This document shows, one piece after another, positions 51,801 through 59,897 of a stretch of 64,000 bases of DNA. This DNA comes from Solirubrobacter soli DSM 22325 (lineage in GTDB: Bacteria; Actinomycetota; Thermoleophilia; Solirubrobacterales; Solirubrobacteraceae). Location: NCBI RefSeq assembly GCF_000423665.1, contig NZ_KE384074.1, forward strand, positions 1 through 64,000. The letters run 5' to 3'. Every line of letters starts with the position of its first letter. Position 1 is the first letter of the stretch. The translations under genes and the position numbers were made by a program. The notes below the pieces were generated by a model. It did no database searches. It had not been told where the DNA came from and saw only the letters and a list, made by a program, of their open reading frames with translations.

Positions 51801-52620
51801 GACGTTCGGGAAGATCCCGAAGGTCGTCGCGCTGCCCGGCACCGGTCAGGCGATCCGCGCCTACCCGTCGCTGATCGACGAAGGCGCGACCGTCGGGCTG
51901 CGCGCGCTGGAGAGCGCCGAGGCGCAGCGGGTGAACATGCGGGCGGGGATGCGGCGGCTGCTGACGCTGACGATCCCGTCGCCGGCGAAGGCCTATCAGG
52001 CGAAGCTCGGCAATCAGGCCGCGCTCGCGCTCCTGGAGGCGCCGCACGCGTCGGTCAGCGCGGTGCTCGAGGATGCCTCGACCGCCGCGATCACCGCGCT
52101 GATGGGCGAGCCGGTGTTCGACGAGGCGTCGTTCGAGCAGGTCCGGCTCCACGTCGCCGGCCACGTGTCCGGCGTGATGGCGCGGATCATCGCCGACGTC
52201 GTGCGGATCCTGCAGGCCGCGCGTGAGGTCCGGCGGCTGCTCGACGGCCTGCACGGCGCGGCGTTCGACGCCGTCCGCCACGACGTGTCCTCGCAGATCG
52301 GGCGGCTCGTCTTCCCCGGCTTCATCTCCGCCACGGGCGCGAAGCGGCTCGGGGACGTCGAGCGCTACCTGCGCGGGGCGGCGTGGCGGCTCGATCGGCT
52401 GACCCGCAACGCCGCCATCGACCGGGACCGGATGGCGGTCGTCCACCAGCTCGAGGACGAGTACGCGCGGGTCCGCGACGGCGGCGCCAACGGCGAGCTG
52501 GCCGAGGTGCCGTGGCTGATCGAGGAGCTGCGGGTCAGCTTCTTCGCGCAGGCGATCGGGCCCAAGGGCCAGCCGACGCCCAAGCGGATCCGCCGGATCC
52601 TCGAGGACGCCGCGAAATAG
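48805..52620 (+). CDS. hrpA: ATP-dependent RNA helicase HrpA
   Basis: Encodes 1271 residues from GTG at 48805, the usual HrpA size. The DEAH helicase core carries motif I GETGSGKTTQLP, motif Ia TQPRRIAARTVAER, motif II DEAH (IIIDEAHERS), motif III SAT (TSATID) and motif VI QRKGRCGRT. The helicase-associated (HA2) and OB-fold regions follow (to about 760), and a long C-terminal HrpA-specific domain completes the protein. HrpA remodels RNA and rescues stalled ribosomes. The start follows the M48 stop by 10 bp; an alternative start further upstream would overlap that gene. Confidence 0.95.
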   Translation: MTRTRDPLRARLNDLTLQDSYRLGQRLKRLKSGDEKARERLERDVERAVERVDKRRAAVPRITYPESLPVSARHDDLLAAIRDHQVVVVAGETGSGKTTQLPKICLELGRGIKGTIAHTQPRRIAARTVAERIADELKVPLGEAVGFAVRFSDRSREDTLLRLMTDGLLLAEIQHDRLLRRYDTIIIDEAHERSLNIDFLLGYLKRILPARPDLKVIVTSATIDPERFAAHFDDAPIVEVSGRTYPVEVRYREPEDDVDQTDAIGDAVEELLRERPGDILVFLSGEREIRDTADALEGRLRSDIEILPLFARQSTAAQQRVWKAHSNRRVVLATNVAETSLTVPGIHYVVDPGTARISRYSARLKVQRLPIEPISQASADQRKGRCGRTTDGIAIRLYSEENFTERPRFTDPEILRTSLAAVILQMAAIDLGDVEDFPFLDPPDRRQVRDGIALLQELNALDESGRKLTPLGRKLANLPIDPRMGRMVLEADRLGCTEELIVIAAALSIQDVRERPADQQAQADQAHARHADETSDFLAYLNLWRYLHEQRRELSVNQFRKQSKGEFLHYLRIREWQDLVGQIRQAAKQVGIKINHTHAEPDVIHQAILTGLLSHLGLRDAARREYQGARNARFALWPGSGVKGNPSWVMVAELVETSRLWGRTAAKIDPRWVEPLAEHLIRRTYEEPRWERKRASVVATERVTLYGLPIVAGRAVAYGKLDPVLSRDLFIRRALVEGEWDTRHRFVQRNAALVEEVRELEERARRRDILVDDQTLYDFYAARIPDTIVSGAHFDRWWRDERKVRPDLLTFTRELLINPAAAEDVRGRPDTWIQDENELQLTYRFEPGSAHDGVTVHVPLKTLPQLRAEGFDWLVPALRAELVTALIRSLPKELRKRLVPVPDVAAKVLENLEPRKRPLLEALASEIEAQRGVRIEPTDWDVGRLPDHLRMTFSVEDEQGRRIAAGQDLSALREQVRPKLRAALAQATRKLERTGQTTWTFGKIPKVVALPGTGQAIRAYPSLIDEGATVGLRALESAEAQRVNMRAGMRRLLTLTIPSPAKAYQAKLGNQAALALLEAPHASVSAVLEDASTAAITALMGEPVFDEASFEQVRLHVAGHVSGVMARIIADVVRILQAAREVRRLLDGLHGAAFDAVRHDVSSQIGRLVFPGFISATGAKRLGDVERYLRGAAWRLDRLTRNAAIDRDRMAVVHQLEDEYARVRDGGANGELAEVPWLIEELRVSFFAQAIGPKGQPTPKRIRRILEDAAK

Positions 52621-52621
52621 T

Positions 52622-52656
52622 GGACCTGGGCGACCATGCCCGGCGCCACCAGGTCC
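52622..52656 (+). terminator. Terminator-like hairpin after hrpA
   Basis: A perfect 8-bp stem GGACCTGG/CCAGGTCC (52622-52629 and 52649-52656) encloses a second small hairpin (GGGC-N6-GCCC). It lies immediately after the hrpA stop and has no U-tract. Confidence 0.55.
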
Positions 52657-52677
52657 GGGACCGCAGCGTCGCGTGAG

Positions 52678-52695
52678 GCGGTAATGGCGCGGTAA
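52678..52695 (+). promoter_or_regulatory. SARP-like heptamer direct repeat upstream of a BTAD regulator
   Basis: GCGGTAA-TGGC-GCGGTAA: two identical heptamers separated by 4 bp, an 11-bp period, 12 bp before the regulator ATG (52707). SARP proteins of Streptomyces bind direct heptamer repeats at this period. TAACGT in the right half could also act as a -10 for a leaderless mRNA. Similar repeats occur at 15638-15655. The repeats are seen; autoregulation is inferred. Confidence 0.55.
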
Positions 52696-52706
52696 CGTCC
52701 GCCCGG

Positions 52707-55382
52707 ATGGAGTTCGCGATCCTCGGACCGCTCCGCGTCAGCGGGCCAGGCGGGGCGATCCGGATCGGCGCACCCAAGCAGCGCGCGCTGCTCGCGGCAC
52801 TGCTCCTCGCCTACCGGGACGACGGCGTCTCGACGTCGCGCCTGATCGACATGCTCTGGGACGAGGACCCGCCGCCGACCGCGACCAAGGCGCTCCAGGT
52901 CCACGTCTCCCAGCTGCGGCGCGTGCTCGGGGCGACGACGATCGTCACGCGGCCGTCCGGGTACGCGATCCACGCCGAGTCGCTCGACCTCGCCCGCTTC
53001 GAGGCGCTGGTCAAGGACGCGGGTGACGCCGAGCACGCTCCCGCCGCGGAGCTGCTGCGCGAGGCGCTCGCGCTCTTCCGCGGCCCGCCGCTCTCCGACG
53101 CGCCGCTCTACGGCCCCGCCCACGGCGAGCCCGACCGGCTGGCCGAGCTGCGGCTGAACGCGCTCGAACGCCGGATCGAGCTCGACCTCGAGCTCGGGCG
53201 CCACAGCGAGCTGGCCTCCGAGCTCGAGGCGCTGACCCACGAGCACCGCTACCGCGAGCGTTTCCACGCGCAGCTGATGCTCGCTCTGTACCGCGCCGGC
53301 CGACAGGCCGAGGCGCTCGATGCGTCCCGCCGCGCTCGCGCGATCCTGATCGACGAGCTCGGGATCGAGCCGGGCCGCGAGCTGCAGCGCCTGGAGCACG
53401 CGATCCTCGCGCAGGACCCCACGCTGGACGCGCACGCCGCGCCCGCTCCGCGGCCGAAGGCGCCCACGCCCACGCTGCCGATCCCGGCGAACCCGCTGCT
53501 CGGCCGCGAGGATGACCTCGCCACCGCCCTCGACCTGCTGCGCGACCCCGCGGTGCGGCTGCTGACGCTTACCGGGCCGGGCGGGATCGGAAAGACCCGG
53601 TTCGCGCTCGAGCTGGCGCACAGCGTCGGCGGCGAGTTCGCCGAAGGCGCGCGGTTCGTGGCGTTGGGCGCGCTCGGGCAGCCGGAGCGGGTCGGCACCG
53701 AGCTCGAGGGCGCCCTCGGCGATCTCGATGCGCGCGAGCTGCTGGTCGTGATCGACAACTTCGAGCAGCTGCTGGACGCCGCGGGCGAGGTCGCGCGGGT
53801 GCTCGACGCGTCGCCGCGCACGAAGGTCGTGGTCACGAGCCGGGCGCCGCTGCGGCTCGGCGCGGAGCACGAGCTGGCGCTCGGCCCGCTCGCCGGCGAG
53901 CCCGCGGCCGCGCTGTTCATCCGCCGCGCCCGCGCTGTCGATCCGCGGCTCAAGCTCGACGCCGAGCCCGCGATCGCGGAGATCTGCGCCAAGCTCGACG
54001 GCCTGCCGCTGGCGATCGAGCTGGCCGCCGCGCGGATCCGGGTCCTCACGCCGCGGGAGATCCTCGATCGCCTGTCGCGGCGGCTCGACCTGCTCAGCGC
54101 CGGTCCGCGCGACGCGCCGGTGCGTCAGCAGACGCTGCGCGCCGCGATCGGCTGGAGCTACGACCTGCTCTCCCCGGACGTCCGGACGCTCTTCAGCCGG
54201 CTCAGCGTGTTCGCGGGCGGCTTCACCCTGTCGGTCGCCGAGGAGGTGTGCGGCCCCGATGCGCTCGACGGCATCGAGGCGCTCGCCGACCAGAGCCTGC
54301 TCACGCGCGACCAGAACCGCCGTTTCGGGATGCTCGAGACCGTCCGCGAGTACGCGCTCGAACGGCTCGAGGACGGAGAGGCGGTGCGCGATCGGCACGC
54401 ACGCGCGTTCGCCGGCGCGGTCGACGGGATGGGCGCACGGTTGGAGGGCGCGGAGCTCCCGCTCTGGCTGGCGTGGCTCGACGCCGACCACGACAACATC
54501 CGCGCGGCGCTCCGCCACGCGATCGCGCGCGGGGATGCGGCGACGGCGCTCGCGATCGTGGGGCCGCTGTGGCGCTATTGGGTGATGCGCGGCTACGTCG
54601 CGGAGGCGCGCGGGCTCGCCGACGCTGCGCTCGCCCTCCCAGACGGGCCGCCCGAGCTGCGGGTCAACGCCGCCAACGGCGCGGGCGTGCTGGCCGCCGA
54701 GCAGGGGGATTTCGCCGCCGCCCGCGCGTACTTCGAGGAGAGCCTCGCCCTCGCTCGCGTGGCCGGCACCCGCCGCGACCAGTCGCGGGCCAACAGCAAC
54801 CTCGGCGTGCTGGCGGTGTACGCGGGTGACGACGAGGAGGCGATCCGTCGCTACGAGGCGGGCATCGAGATCGCCCGCGAGCTCGGCGACCAGCGCACGC
54901 TCGGGCTGCTGCTGCAGAACCTTGGGCTCGTCCACGCGGGTGCGGGCAACCGCGAGCGGGCGATCGCGTTGCACGAGGAGAGCCTCGGCATCTCCGCCCC
55001 GGTGGGCGATCCGGCGCTGGTCGCGTCGATCCAGCGCGGGCTCTCGCGCCTGCTGATCGACGAGGACCCCGTGCGCGCCCGCGAGCTGCTGGGCGCGACG
55101 CTGCGCCACGCGCACGCGATCGCCGACACCCATGGCATGACCCACTCGCTCGAGACGGCGGCCGCTCTCGCCGACGATCCGCTCACCGGTGCGAGGCTGT
55201 GGGGCGCGGCAGGAGCCCTCCGCGCCGCGGGCGGCGGTGCCCGCCAACCGGACGAAGTGGCGTTCGCCGAGCGCGTCGAGGGTACGCTGCGCAACGCGGT
55301 GGGACCAGCAGCTTTCACGAGCGCCGTCGCCGAGGGTGCGGCGCTGTCACAAGCCGACGCGGTCGCGTTGGCCGAGAGATAA
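52707..55382 (+). CDS. BTAD-NB-ARC-TPR transcriptional regulator (AfsR/EmbR-like), first of a tandem pair
   Basis: Encodes 891 residues. The winged helix (1-92, MEFAILGPLRVSGPGG, then LIDMLWDEDPPPTATKALQVHVSQLRR) is followed by a BTAD domain (95-245), an NB-ARC-like ATPase (about 260-560) with Walker A TGPGGIGKTRFALELA and Walker B LLVVIDNFEQLLDAA, a winged-helix-like linker (AIGWSYDLLSPDVRTLFSRLSVF), and TPR repeats to the end. This is the AfsR arrangement; related proteins activate secondary metabolism or stress genes. The SARP-type repeat just upstream suggests autoregulation. It ends in a TAA provided by the palindrome at 55379-55401. The downstream gene is a close paralog. Confidence 0.92.
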   Translation: MEFAILGPLRVSGPGGAIRIGAPKQRALLAALLLAYRDDGVSTSRLIDMLWDEDPPPTATKALQVHVSQLRRVLGATTIVTRPSGYAIHAESLDLARFEALVKDAGDAEHAPAAELLREALALFRGPPLSDAPLYGPAHGEPDRLAELRLNALERRIELDLELGRHSELASELEALTHEHRYRERFHAQLMLALYRAGRQAEALDASRRARAILIDELGIEPGRELQRLEHAILAQDPTLDAHAAPAPRPKAPTPTLPIPANPLLGREDDLATALDLLRDPAVRLLTLTGPGGIGKTRFALELAHSVGGEFAEGARFVALGALGQPERVGTELEGALGDLDARELLVVIDNFEQLLDAAGEVARVLDASPRTKVVVTSRAPLRLGAEHELALGPLAGEPAAALFIRRARAVDPRLKLDAEPAIAEICAKLDGLPLAIELAAARIRVLTPREILDRLSRRLDLLSAGPRDAPVRQQTLRAAIGWSYDLLSPDVRTLFSRLSVFAGGFTLSVAEEVCGPDALDGIEALADQSLLTRDQNRRFGMLETVREYALERLEDGEAVRDRHARAFAGAVDGMGARLEGAELPLWLAWLDADHDNIRAALRHAIARGDAATALAIVGPLWRYWVMRGYVAEARGLADAALALPDGPPELRVNAANGAGVLAAEQGDFAAARAYFEESLALARVAGTRRDQSRANSNLGVLAVYAGDDEEAIRRYEAGIEIARELGDQRTLGLLLQNLGLVHAGAGNRERAIALHEESLGISAPVGDPALVASIQRGLSRLLIDEDPVRARELLGATLRHAHAIADTHGMTHSLETAAALADDPLTGARLWGAAGALRAAGGGARQPDEVAFAERVEGTLRNAVGPAAFTSAVAEGAALSQADAVALAER

Positions 55383-55401
55383 AGGGGTCAGGCCCCTTTA
55401 T
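55379..55401. repeat. REP-like palindrome at the junction of two regulator genes
   Basis: A perfect 9-bp stem ATAAAGGGG/CCCCTTTAT with loop TCAGG. The left arm supplies the TAA stop of the upstream gene (55380-55382) and the right arm supplies the first two bases of the ATG of the downstream gene (55400-55402). The same stem occurs at 38043-38063 and related blocks in 18163-18279. Confidence 0.75.
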
Positions 55402-58150
55402 GTTGTTCGCGATCCTTGGGCCGTTGCGGGTGGTCGGGCCGGATGGGCCGATCGAGATCAAGGCGCCCAAGCAGCGATCGTTGCTGGCGGTGCTGCTGCT
55501 CGAGCACCGGAACGACGTGGTGTCGGCGGAGCGGTTGATCGACGTGCTGTGGGGCGAGCACCCGCCCGCGACCGCGCCCAAGGCGTTGCAGGTGCTGATC
55601 TCGCAGCTGCGCGGGAAGCTCGGGGCGCAGACGATCGTGACGCGGTCGGGTGGGTACGCGATCGCGCTCGAGGACGGCGGGCTGGACCTGCAGCGGTTCG
55701 AGGCGCTGGTCGCCCGCGCACGCGACGCCGAGCCGGCGCACGCCGCCAACCTGCTGCGCGAGGCGCTGGCGCTGTTCCGCGGCGCGCCGCTGGCCGACGC
55801 GCCGCTGATGGGTCCGGCGGTGATCGAGGCCGACCGGATCGCCGGGGCGCGGATCGAGGCGCTCGAGCAGCGCATCGCCCACGACCTCGCGCTCGGCCGC
55901 CACGCCGAGGTCATCGGCGAGCTCGAGGGACTGACCGCCGAGCACGCCTACCGCGAGCGCCTGCACGCGCAGCTGATGCTCGCGCTCTACCGCTCGGGCC
56001 GCCAGGCCGACGCGCTGGAGGCCTACCGGCGCGCCCGGCACGCGCTGGTCGAGGACCTCGGCTTGGACCCGAGCCCGGAGCTCAAGCGCCTGGAGGCGGC
56101 GATCCTCGCCCAGGACCCGGCGCTGGAGCTGGACGCACCGCCGCCGACGGCGCCCGCCGCGGCGGTGCCCGAGCCCCCTCCCCTCCCGCTTCCGCCGACG
56201 TCCCTGCTCGGCCGCGAGGACGACCTCGCGACCGGGGCCGAGCTGCTGCGCGATCACCACGTGCGTCTGCTCACGATCACCGGGCCGGGCGGGATCGGGA
56301 AGTCGCACTACTCGCTCGAACTCGCCCACCGGCTCGCCCCGGAGTTCGCCGACGGGGCACGGTTCGTCTCGCTGGCCGGACTCGAGGACCCGGCGCTGGT
56401 CGCCACCGAGATCGCCGAGGCGCTCGGCGCGGGCGAAGGCGAGGCCGCCGCGGTGCTGTCGCGCAGTGCGGTGCTGCTCGTGATCGACAACTTCGAGCAG
56501 CTGCTCGACGCCGCGCCGGAGCTCAGCCGCCTGCTCGCGGCCTCCCCGCAGTCCAAGCTCGTGGTGACCAGCCGCGCGGCGCTGCGGATCCAGGGCGAGC
56601 ACGAGCTCGGGATGCCGCCGCTGGCCGCTGAGCCGTCGGCGGAGCTGTTCGTCCGCCGCGCCCGCGCGCTCGACCCGCGCCTGGCGCTCCTGCCCGGCGA
56701 CGAGGAACGGATCCGCCAGATCTGCGCCCGCCTCGACGGCCTCCCGCTCGCGATCGAGCTGGCCGCCGCGCGGATGAAGGTCCTCAAGCCCGCGGCGATC
56801 CTCGAACGCCTCGGCCGCCGGCTGGACCTGCTGAGCTCCGGCCCCCGCGACGCGCCGGCGCGCCAGCAGACGTTGCGCGCCGCGATCGGCTGGAGCTACG
56901 ACCTGCTCGACGCCGACACGCAGGCGGTGTTCGAGCGCCTCGGCGTGTTCGCCGGCGGATTCACGCTCGAGCTCGCGGAGGCGGTGTGCGGATTCGAGGC
57001 GCTCGACGCGATCGCGTCGCTGGTCGAGCACAGCCTGCTGACGAGCCGCGACGGACGCTTCGAGCTGCTCGAGACGATCCGCGAGTACGCCGTCGACCGC
57101 CTGACCAAGGCCGGCACGCTCGACACGGTGCGCCGTGCGCACACGCTCGCGATCCGCGACATCGTCGAGGGCGGCGAGAACGGCATGGAGAGCGCGGCGA
57201 CCGGCGAGTGGCTCGACCGGCTCGACGCCGAGCGCGAGAACGTGCGCGTCGCGATGACGTTCGCCGTGGCCGAGGGCGACGCCGACACCGCGCTGCTGTT
57301 CTGCGCCGACCTGTGGCGGTACTGGATCTGGCGCGGGAACCTGACCGAGGGCCGCGAGCTGCTCGCGGCCGCGCTCGCGCTCGAGGGCGGGACGCCGGAG
57401 CTGCGCCAGCGCGCGCTCAACGGCGCCGGCGCCGTCGCGGGGGAGCAGGGCGACTTCGACGTCGCCAAGGACCTGTTCGAGCAGGCGCTCGAGCTCGCCC
57501 CCACGGTCGGCGACGGCAACCGCGCGGCGCGGATCAGCGGCAACCTCGGCAACCTCGCGCTCTACCGGCAGGACTACGACGAGGCGATCGAGCGCTACAA
57601 CGCCGGCGTCGCCTACATGCGCTCGATCGACCACGCGCGGGGACTCAGCCTGATGCTCCAGAACCTCGGCATCGCCCACGCCGAGGCCGGCCACCGCGAC
57701 CGGGCGATCGAGCTGCTGACCGAGAGCGTCACCTACGCCCGCCGGGCGGGCGATCCCGGGCACGTCAGCTCGACCCTGCGCACCCAGGCGCGGATGCTGC
57801 TCGACGCCGACGAGCCCGGCCCGGCGCTTGAGATGCTGCACGAGGCGATGGAGCTCTCGCACCGCCTCAACGAGCGACCGGGCCTGACCGAGTCGCTCGA
57901 GACGCTGTCGGCGGTCGCCGCCCGCCAGGGCGACCCGCGGACCGCCGCGCTGCTGATCGGCGCGGCCGGCGCGCTGCGCACCGCCGCGGGCGGGATCCGC
58001 CAGCCGGACGAGGAGGGATGGGTCCAGCGGATCGTCGCCGACCTGCGCGAAGCGCTCGGCGACGAGGGCTTCGCGGAGGCCGAGGCCGAGGGCTCCGAGC
58101 TCGAGCTCGCCGACGCGGTGTCGCGCGCTCTGGCGCTGAGCGCGCGGTAA
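55400..58150 (+). CDS. BTAD-NB-ARC-TPR transcriptional regulator (AfsR/EmbR-like), second of a tandem pair
   Basis: Encodes 916 residues. It is colinear with the gene at 52707: winged helix (MLFAILGPLRVVGPDG), BTAD, NB-ARC ATPase (Walker A TGPGGIGKSHYSLELA, Walker B VLLVIDNFEQLLDAA), the AIGWSYDLLDADTQAVFERLGVFAGG linker, and TPRs. Similarity is obvious across the full length, so this is a tandem duplication. The ATG is the last part of the REP-like palindrome, and no Shine-Dalgarno separate from the palindrome is seen, although GGGGTCAGG could partly serve. Divergence between copies is greatest in the TPR region, suggesting different signals. Confidence 0.92.
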   Translation: MLFAILGPLRVVGPDGPIEIKAPKQRSLLAVLLLEHRNDVVSAERLIDVLWGEHPPATAPKALQVLISQLRGKLGAQTIVTRSGGYAIALEDGGLDLQRFEALVARARDAEPAHAANLLREALALFRGAPLADAPLMGPAVIEADRIAGARIEALEQRIAHDLALGRHAEVIGELEGLTAEHAYRERLHAQLMLALYRSGRQADALEAYRRARHALVEDLGLDPSPELKRLEAAILAQDPALELDAPPPTAPAAAVPEPPPLPLPPTSLLGREDDLATGAELLRDHHVRLLTITGPGGIGKSHYSLELAHRLAPEFADGARFVSLAGLEDPALVATEIAEALGAGEGEAAAVLSRSAVLLVIDNFEQLLDAAPELSRLLAASPQSKLVVTSRAALRIQGEHELGMPPLAAEPSAELFVRRARALDPRLALLPGDEERIRQICARLDGLPLAIELAAARMKVLKPAAILERLGRRLDLLSSGPRDAPARQQTLRAAIGWSYDLLDADTQAVFERLGVFAGGFTLELAEAVCGFEALDAIASLVEHSLLTSRDGRFELLETIREYAVDRLTKAGTLDTVRRAHTLAIRDIVEGGENGMESAATGEWLDRLDAERENVRVAMTFAVAEGDADTALLFCADLWRYWIWRGNLTEGRELLAAALALEGGTPELRQRALNGAGAVAGEQGDFDVAKDLFEQALELAPTVGDGNRAARISGNLGNLALYRQDYDEAIERYNAGVAYMRSIDHARGLSLMLQNLGIAHAEAGHRDRAIELLTESVTYARRAGDPGHVSSTLRTQARMLLDADEPGPALEMLHEAMELSHRLNERPGLTESLETLSAVAARQGDPRTAALLIGAAGALRTAAGGIRQPDEEGWVQRIVADLREALGDEGFAEAEAEGSELELADAVSRALALSAR

Positions 58151-58190
58151 GTTTTCCCTAAAGCGAGAGCCGTTCTGGGACGCTCGCGGG

Positions 58191-59897
58191 ATGGCATTGA
58201 AGCGACTCCCCCTCCTCCTTCTCGGAGGATTGATCCTCCTCCTCCCCAGCGTGGCCTCGGCCCAGAGCTTCGCCCCACTCGCCGGCAAGGCGGGCTGCGT
58301 GATCAGCCAGTTCTCCTACGACGAGGACGTCGCCGCGACCTGCACCAAGGTCGACGCGATGCACGACGTGATCGACCTCGCGGTCTCTCCGGACGACCGG
58401 CACGTGTACGCCGCGACGGACACGTCGATCGTCACGCTGGCGCGCGCGGCCGACACCGGCGGCCTCACCTACGTGGGCTGCGTGAGCGACGCCGGCGACG
58501 ACGGGCGCAGCGGCACGGACGGCGCGTGCGCGGACGGCGACGCGCTGAACGGCGTGCGCGACGTCGCGGTCTCGCCGGACGGCAAGTTCGTCTACGCCGT
58601 CTCGCAGTACAGCAACGCGCTCGTGTGGCTCTCGCGCGACGCGGAGACCGGCGCGCTCAAGCCCGCCGGCTGCTTGAAGGCCGCTCCGCGCGGTGACCGC
58701 TGCGGCGGCGCGTTGAACCTGATGGTGCCGTCGGCGGTGGCCGTCAGCCCGGACGGCAAGAGCATCTACGTGGCTTCGGGCTTCGACTCCTCGATCGCGC
58801 TCTTCAAGCGCGACGCGGACACCGGCGCGCTGACCCCCGCCGGCTGCGTCAGCGACACCGGCTCCGACGGGCGCTGCACCAACGGCACGGCGCTGCGCTC
58901 GGTCGGCGCGATCGCGGTCTCCGGCGACGGAACCTCGGCGTTCGCGCTCTCGGGCGGCGTCGCGCTGTCCAGCTACTCGCGCAACGCCGAGACCGGCGAG
59001 CTGACCCCGAAGGCGTGCGCGATCGGCGATGCCCTCAGCGGCAGCTCCTGCTCGGTCGCTCCGCCGCTCGGGGGCGCGCGGGACATGCTCGTCGCGCCCA
59101 ACGGGCAGCTGATCGTGGCCGACAACATGAACTCCGCCATCGCCGTGCTCAAGGGCGACGACCTCTCGCCGGTCGCGTGCTACGTGCACCAGGAACCCAC
59201 CGCCGACGACAGCGAGTCCAGCGACGACGAGGACACCGGCGATGACGAGGACACCGGTGACGACGAGGACACGGGCGACGACGAGGACACCGGCGACGAC
59301 GAAGAGGCGGACGAGCCGGAGCCGGCCAACCCGGCGGTCGCGAAGTGCTCGCCCACGAAGGCGCTCGAGAGCGTGAATTCGCTGGCGCTGTCGACCGACG
59401 GCAAGGCGCTGTTCGCCAGCGCCGGTTACGGCTACGTGACGGCGTTCTCGCGCAACCCCGACACGGGCGCGCTGACCGAGTTCGGCTGCCTGGAGTCCGA
59501 CCCGTACTACAAGTCGTGCGCCGCGCATCCCTCCGAGTACGGCTCGGTGGCGACGACCTCGGACGGCCGCAACCTCTACGCGACGATCGACGAAGGCGTC
59601 GCCGTCCTCTCAGCGTCCGTGGCGGTGACCAACCGGACGGCCAAGCTGAGCAGCGCGGGGCGGATCGGCGTGCGTCTGGCGTGCCCGGCACAGCGGGCGC
59701 GGACCTGCCGCGGCACGGTCGGCGGTACCCGCTACCGCGTGGCCCGCGGTGCGGCGAGGACCGTGCAGGTGCGGGTGCCCAAGCGCGTGCGGACGATCGT
59801 GCGGCGGCACGGGCACGCGTCGATGCGCGTCAGCGCCGGCGACGCCGACCGCACGGTCCGCGCCACGAGCCGCACGCTGCGGGTCAGCGCACGGTGA
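58191..59897 (+). CDS. Secreted beta-propeller protein with an acidic repeat insert
   Basis: Encodes 568 residues. A signal peptide (1-24) precedes repeated propeller blades marked by VSPDGKFVYAVS-type segments and the recurring pattern GALTPAGCVSDTG, with paired cysteines in each blade. This is the lactonase-like/YVTN-type exported propeller layout common in Solirubrobacterales, with no catalytic residue I can identify. One blade-blade loop holds a tandem acidic repeat (DDEDTG about four times) encoded at 59221-59310. A Lys/Arg-rich C-terminal domain (about 480-568, VRVPKRVRTIVRRHG) may bind the envelope. Its stop overlaps the convergent cupredoxin gene by 14 bp. Confidence 0.8.
   Translation: MALKRLPLLLLGGLILLLPSVASAQSFAPLAGKAGCVISQFSYDEDVAATCTKVDAMHDVIDLAVSPDDRHVYAATDTSIVTLARAADTGGLTYVGCVSDAGDDGRSGTDGACADGDALNGVRDVAVSPDGKFVYAVSQYSNALVWLSRDAETGALKPAGCLKAAPRGDRCGGALNLMVPSAVAVSPDGKSIYVASGFDSSIALFKRDADTGALTPAGCVSDTGSDGRCTNGTALRSVGAIAVSGDGTSAFALSGGVALSSYSRNAETGELTPKACAIGDALSGSSCSVAPPLGGARDMLVAPNGQLIVADNMNSAIAVLKGDDLSPVACYVHQEPTADDSESSDDEDTGDDEDTGDDEDTGDDEDTGDDEEADEPEPANPAVAKCSPTKALESVNSLALSTDGKALFASAGYGYVTAFSRNPDTGALTEFGCLESDPYYKSCAAHPSEYGSVATTSDGRNLYATIDEGVAVLSASVAVTNRTAKLSSAGRIGVRLACPAQRARTCRGTVGGTRYRVARGAARTVQVRVPKRVRTIVRRHGHASMRVSAGDADRTVRATSRTLRVSAR
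59221..59310 (+). repeat. 18-bp tandem repeat encoding an Asp/Glu-rich stretch
   Basis: About four and a half 18-bp units encode the hexapeptide GDDEDT in tandem inside the propeller gene. The unit is a multiple of three, and unit-to-unit differences are synonymous, so copy number can vary without frameshift. Possibly a calcium-binding or charged spacer. Confidence 0.8.

Noticed and set aside
48466..52446. A 1326-codon open frame on the minus strand opposite hrpA
   Set aside because: High-GC shadow frame: the sense frame encodes an unambiguous full-length HrpA, while the antisense product is Arg/Asp/His-rich with no domain pattern.
52365..58288. Two minus-strand open frames of about 960 codons opposite the BTAD regulators
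   Set aside because: Shadow frames of the two regulators; their residue composition and lack of motifs indicate non-coding strand reading.
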